Shown: piece by piece, positions 59,451 through 64,000 of the stretch
Position numbering within the stretch: position 1 is the first letter of the stretch
Layout of the letters: each line of letters begins with the position of its first letter
Notes under the pieces: generated by a model
What the model was told of the DNA's origin: nothing
Databases searched by the model: none
Seen by the model: only the letters and a program-made list of their open reading frames with translations
From: Otis tarda
Taxonomy: Eukaryota > Chordata > Aves > Otidiformes > Otididae
Direction: 5' to 3'
DNA: 64,000 nucleotides
NCBI GenBank assembly: GCA_026413225.1
Contig: CM048552.1
Span: 54,699,001 to 54,763,000, forward strand
Position numbers and translations under genes: made by a program

Positions 59451-61859
59451 TTAACTGAATCTAAGTACATATGTGTTCTTACAGTGTTAAGGTAGTATTT
59501 TGAATCAGGAAAATGTTTGTTTGTCTCTACGAGGTTAAGTTCTGCTTGTGGGGATGCTTTTTTTCTCCAGCAACGTGACTGGCAAAGCACTTAGATTTTA
59601 TTAGCTGAAGCGATAATCTTCCCCCATAAGCTCCCTCTCCTCTTCCCCTTTCTCAGTATTTTCCATGTGTTTGCACTGTTCTGGTTTAGGTCAGACACAA
59701 AGACGACTCCATGGCACTCAGCTGATTTAACTCCCTGTGCTATGTCACAGATTTGTCGTCTCACCCACACCTTCCTCGTGTCCCACAGGCTGTAAGAAAA
59801 CCATGAAGCTTGGTGTGAGGTCTTTGGTCCCACTCACTGGTGGTGCTCCATGGGAAATCTCTTCCTGCTACCTTTAGGTATGATGTTTTCCTTAGATTTG
59901 TCTTCACAGGGTCAAATTTATCTCTAAGAACACATACAGTATGTATAGCACCACGTATTTACTTGTTCAGTAAGCAATGAGGATGTTTGGTTTGCCTCCC
60001 AAGTATGTGAATGGTGCTGTTTTGCTAAGGCACAGTGAGGTTCAAGGAAAGTCAGACAGGATTGTGTGGTGAGGCTGCTGGAAAACTAGGGATCCAGCTC
60101 AGGTATTCTCAGTGTCAGGATGTAGTCTGATCTATGCGTTGTTGGGAAAGTTTCCTGCTGTGCTTTGAAATCTCAGATGAACAAAAAAAAAATAATGGCC
60201 ATATACTCCTAAACCACTCACATCATACAAATTTTAAAAATTTAATGTGTCCCCCTTTGCAAATGGATTTTAAAAATAATTCCCTCTTGATTTAAGCCTG
60301 AGTTTGGTTTGTTTCACACGCTTTGCTTTTGCTATGCTTCTCTCCATCACAGGAGAAGGGAACACAAGAGCCCTAAACCATCAGCCAGTGTTTTCAGACC
60401 CCTGTCAGCCCAGGGTGTCTACGGCAGTGATGAGCATGTCATTACAGCGAACCATCGTCATGGCAAATAGCGCTCTTAACATTAAAGCATTAAAGCAAGT
60501 AAATAAAAAGGGGAAATTATTTTAAGCTTTTCAGAGTGTTAACTACTTGTAGTCCCTCAAAGGGATTTGAGATTGTAAATTTTTTTTTACAAATCTTTTC
60601 CTTTTCTTACAATACTTTATGATGCTGTGCAATATGCTTCCCCTTCTCACCAAGTGGGATAAAATACCAAATCCAGTAAAGCAGCCTGCCCCATCCTCCC
60701 TCTCCAGCAAGAAAGAGTTCATATTCTGGACTTTGGGATTTCAGCATCCCTTGCCAAACAAATGGGATGGGTGAGACACCCACCCTACACCTCGAATGAA
60801 GGAGAGTTCTGCATTTTCAGCTGTTCACAGAATTGTTGCTTCACGGTCAAGTGAAAAGCTTCCTTTCCTACCACCTGAGGAGACTGATCACTGCAAGTGT
60901 GGTGGGTGCATGGATGGGAGCTTGAGCTGGTTTCCATAAACCCCCCAGTACAACCAGTAACCGTGCACTGTGTTCAAAGTCACACTGCTGTGCACAGCAA
61001 GTGCTTTTTCTGTGTTACAGATGAGAAGATGCGTGTGCTTTCTCTGTGTTTATTGCATTACACTGAAGCAAAACGGCATGTAGTTATTTGCAGTTATTAG
61101 CTGATGATTTCGCCATGCCTAAAGAATGCAAGCAAAAGCAGTTAAATAGTTTGGGACTCAGTTACCACTGAAGGGAGGCTCAGGCCGTGCAACAGGACAG
61201 GATGAGGGCAATGCCGTAGAAATTCCACATGGAGCTGAGCCTGCCACGCCGCCTGCTCAGCAGGGCAGCGTCCTCCCTCAGCTGGATGCATTTTGAGTAG
61301 CACAGGAGCTAGAGAGGTCGGTACTATTGCCCTCTCCTGGGTACGTGGCCAGAGCAATTTGCTGGGAGTAGCACTGTGAAATCTGCACGCTGGAGCTGTT
61401 CCTCCCCGCCCAGAGAGACCCACTGGTGACCGCGTTCAGTGTTGCCATCCCTTGTGCTGCAAGTTGCTCCTAGAAACCTCTCCCCAGGTTGGGGAACTCT
61501 GCTGGCTCATGCAGGACAGGAGTTTCCTCATGTCTTTCTCAGATGTTAGTCTTTCCCATACACCACTTCCCCCATTTTTAAAGTTCAAACACAAAACAAG
61601 ACCCATGCCTCTACAAAGTCCCTGGAAATGCTTCAAAATGGTCTCCTGCTCGTCATTCATGAGGATGGAGAGGTGGTAGCTGAGATGAAGAGCGGCTGGT
61701 GCTGCTGGAAGGAGCAAGTCTTTCTCTCAGGAATATCAAGCCTAAAGTCATAAACTTAAAATGTAGTCTTCAAGGACAGTGGCCAGAGAAACCCACCTGG
61801 AGCACCAAAGCTGCAAAGCACATCAGGATTTGTTGGTTGGCTTTGACATATCTGCAGGT
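59451..61859. other. Intergenic region between the LTR relic and the globin gene
   Basis: 2.4 kb without a recognised gene or repeat. Open frames on both strands at about 61140-61720 show no known domain. Being just downstream of the globin on its strand, the right part could be 3' flank of that gene. Confidence 0.6.
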
Positions 61860-61865
61860 TTTATT
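61860..61865 (-). terminator. Candidate polyadenylation signal of the globin gene
   Basis: TTTATT on the + strand, i.e. AATAAA on the - strand, 185 bases after the globin stop codon. The distance suits a short globin 3' UTR. Confidence 0.5.
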
Positions 61866-62049
61866 CAACTGTCGAAACTCAGTTTGCTAAGGAAATTATT
61901 GACATTGTCATCTACATTATAGAAGCCTTTCTCTTGCTTTTTTTTTTTTTTTTTTTAAACTGTTTCGTTCTTCCTCCTCTTGGGTGGAGGCCCAAAAGCA
62001 GCAAATCAGTGCTGGCAAGATGTTTGAAGGGCCTGGAGGTTGCACACCC

Positions 62050-62178
62050 TCACCAACCTGCCTCTTTGTAGATGTTGTTCAGGTGAGTGCAGATTTCATT
62101 GGTCACCTTCTCAAAGGAAGCTTTGCAGTCCCCGCCAAATTTCTCCTCCATCAGTTGCAAGATAATGTCACAGATAAT
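62050..62178 (-). CDS. GBE: Globin E exon 3 (helices G-H, stop)
   Basis: After acceptor CTCCTTGTTTAG it encodes IICDIILQLMEEKFGGDCKA and SFEKVTNEICTHLNNIYKEA then GW, with TGA at 62052-62050. 42 codons plus stop. Ends in a short GW tail without the long C-terminal extension of cytoglobin. Confidence 0.9.
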   Translation of the reverse strand: MICDIILQLMEEKFGGDCKASFEKVTNEICTHLNNIYKEAGW

Positions 62179-63612
62179 CTAAACAAGGAGAAGGGAAGAA
62201 ACAAACAGTGTGAACCTTCCTCCACATTAGAAGTGTAAGAACAAAATATATTTTTTTTACTGGGGATTCTTGGAGGGTGGAAAGAGGGTGCAAAACCAAT
62301 TTGGTGGCATATAGCATGCAGAGCTGGAAATAGGTTATGGAAAGTGAGGTGCATTATAGAATTCACATAAAAATGTGGTCACTGTTGTTATTTTTTTAAC
62401 TTTGCAGTATCTGGTTAATGTTGACTGCACCCGTATACACAGTCACTTAAAGACTGCTGTACAGGGCTGGTTCACTTGGTCCATCTGCTGCGATCCTTCT
62501 CCTGGCAGTCCCAAATATTTAGAGGCCACAAGGAGCCCTGTGTTGGACACCTACAGAATACATGGCTTGGGGGGTAAGTTTCTTCCTACTTTTTCCTGCT
62601 CTTTAGCTATCTAACACTCTGGGATATTTTTCCTTACAGTCACTAGGTAGGTGGTGTACTTTGAAATGTCAGTTCCTTTTATGTGCAACATTTATGATTT
62701 TGTGTGCATCTTTAGCCTGAAAAAGTATTTTCAGGATCTCTCCAGACAGAAATCCTCACTTATTAAAAACTGGGCCCTCTGTTTCGGAAAACACCCTCCT
62801 GGGGCCTGACTGACCTTTGCCAGATGATGCCTCTTTTTTGTATTTTGTGCTCTGTAAGGCAGACAAAATAGTTATAAATGCACTCTGCTAGTGACCTTAG
62901 GTGGATTTGGGCAAGTTATTTGATCCTGTATTTATGATCTGTGTTTCTTTAGTGATGGCAATGCTGTTGCCATTGTTGCTCAATAACAGCTGGTTTAGTT
63001 GTCCAGCCTCAGCTCCTGTTACTAGAGAAAAAATAGACATCATAGACTGAAGTGCAGTGTAAGCTGCTTTTCTTTGTCTTGTTATTAAATGACAAATGTG
63101 TGGGAATCCTATTGCACTGAAAACCCACTGCAGCTTGTGGGCAGCTCCCACGTGAGCAGACCTGCCTCCATTGCATCTGCTGCACAGCCTTCTTCCCAAC
63201 AGATGCCAGATTCCCATTATCTTCCACCATCAACCATCTCACCTTCCACCATCTCCACTCTCTGAAGCATATAATATATATTGATATATACAAATCCTGT
63301 TTTCCTCAGTTCTTCCCCTCCAAAGGGAAGACATCTTCCCATCACCATTACGCCACCTGGGAAGAAGTCCGCTGGCTCACCTTAAAGTTTTTTGGGTCAA
63401 TCTTCAGCTGTGTGGCATGTTTCTTGCCCAGTGGGTTCAATATCCCAAGAAAAGCCTCGGAGTTGTCCAGGTGTTGCACCATGTCGTTGATGGCGGTGAA
63501 AACCCTCTTGCCGTGGCCCCTGACCTGATCCGACTGTTTCATCTCTTCAGCAGAGTCCATGCCTTTGAAGTGTGTGAAGTAGGACTTGGTGTCTGGGTGC
63601 TCAGTAAACATC
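62050..63612 (-). CDS. GBE: Globin E (eye globin), exons 2 and 3; exon 1 outside the window
   Basis: Two exons on the - strand, 63612-63381 and 62178-62050, give 119 residues from the end of helix B to the C-terminus. The sequence starts MFTEHPDTKSYFTHFKGMDS and ends THLNNIYKEAGW. It has Phe at CD1 (FTHFKG), distal His at E7 (RGHGKRV), Val at E11 and proximal His at F8 (LGKKHATQ), so it can bind heme. The intron positions (after the first base of the B12 codon, and between codons at G7) are the standard vertebrate globin sites. The sequence matches my memory of chicken GbE, a myoglobin-related globin known from bird retina and lost in mammals. Cytoglobin and globin Y are less likely: their helix E-F sequences differ and they are longer or placed elsewhere. 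It is convergent with LUC7L2. Exon 1 (about 31 codons) should lie beyond 64000. Confidence 0.87.
62179..63380 (-). other. GBE: Globin E intron 2
   Basis: 1202 bases between GTGAGC donor and GTTTAG acceptor (read on the - strand). No repeat recognised. Confidence 0.85.
63381..63612 (-). CDS. GBE: Globin E exon 2 (helices C-F, heme pocket)
   Basis: 232 nt; after acceptor ATTTCTTGACAG one base completes the B12 codon, followed by 77 codons ending IDPKNFK. The myoglobin middle exon is usually 223 nt, so this one is longer by three codons, placed in the EF region (HLDNSEAFLGILNPLG). CD1 Phe and both heme histidines are present. Confidence 0.92.
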
Positions 63613-64000
63613 CTGTCAAGAAATGAGAGATGTCCTAGTTTGTGGACTAAGGCATCGATGCAGATATGTCCTCATGTTCCAGACCTTGTCTTATGTATTT
63701 ATTGCCATTTTTCCTTCTCTTTATTAGAACAAACACCTCTTTCCCCTGGGTTTCTTGGTTCTTCTTTGCCCTTGCCATCTGTGCACAACCCCTGTGCCCA
63801 CGGCAGCCTGTTCCTTCCCTTGCCTCTCCCTGGGGCACTTCCCTTTGCTCACTCTGCCTTAAAACCTACCTATCCTGAATTTATTCCAGTGTTTCTAAAG
63901 TAAACCTTTCCTCAGTGTTGACTCAGTGTTAGGTGGAGATAAAATCCACAGAGAAGTGGAAGCGCGTTCACACAGGGCAACTGTGACAGTACGATATTCC
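63613..64000 (-). other. GBE: Globin E intron 1 (partial)
   Basis: No match to globin exon 1 is seen on the - strand up to the edge, so intron 1 is at least 388 bases and exon 1 plus the promoter are missing. Confidence 0.7.

Noticed and set aside
62050-63612. Identification as cytoglobin, myoglobin or globin Y
   Set aside because: Cytoglobin has long N- and C-terminal extensions and different E-F sequence. Myoglobin's middle exon is 223 nt with different residues. The sequence fits remembered GbE nearly residue by residue. Exon 1 would settle it.
1-64000. CRISPR arrays, bacterial operons or phage
   Set aside because: The window is vertebrate nuclear DNA with introns and avian repeats; no spaced direct-repeat array was seen.

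Overview
This window is nuclear DNA from a bird. It has multi-exon genes with GT-AG introns, two CpG-island promoters, a copy of the avian CR1 LINE 3' end (ending in the CATAGAAT-type octamer), an avian ERV-type LTR relic, and otherwise few interspersed repeats. Gene order and protein similarity match the segment orthologous to human 7q34 (UBN2 - tRNA-Arg - FMC1 - LUC7L2). Identifications rest on my recall of the families, because no database search was possible. Layout, left to right: (1) 1-6082, the last three coding exons of UBN2 (ubinuclein-2) on the + strand, with one CR1 relic in the intron before them. (2) 6083 to about 15345, exon-free, T-rich sequence with several AATAAA signals, best read as a very long UBN2 3' UTR with alternative ends, the strongest signals being at 10602 and 15323. 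(3) 15822-15894, a tRNA-Arg(CCT) gene at the edge of a CpG island. (4) 16336-16787, the complete two-exon FMC1 gene (mitochondrial ATP synthase assembly factor), with its start codon inside a YY1-type motif. (5) 18800-52442, the CpG-island promoter (three CCAAT boxes) and all ten coding exons of LUC7L2, a U1 snRNP-associated splicing regulator; the inferred protein has 398 residues. (6) 52443 to about 61850, the LUC7L2 3' UTR and intergenic DNA, with an avian LTR relic at about 58316-59450 and one unexplained exon-like segment at 54600-54662. (7) 62050-63612, exons 2 and 3 of a globin gene on the - strand, convergent with LUC7L2. It matches globin E (GbE, the bird eye globin); its first exon lies beyond the right edge. 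The genes do not form one pathway. UBN2 acts in chromatin, FMC1 in mitochondria, LUC7L2 in splicing, and the globin in oxygen binding. The main point of interest is the globin next to a LUC7-like gene. The alpha-globin cluster of vertebrates lies next to LUC7L, so the GbE-LUC7L2 pair looks like a paralogous copy of that ancient neighbourhood. I did not find a convincing new system; less certain leads are listed as findings.
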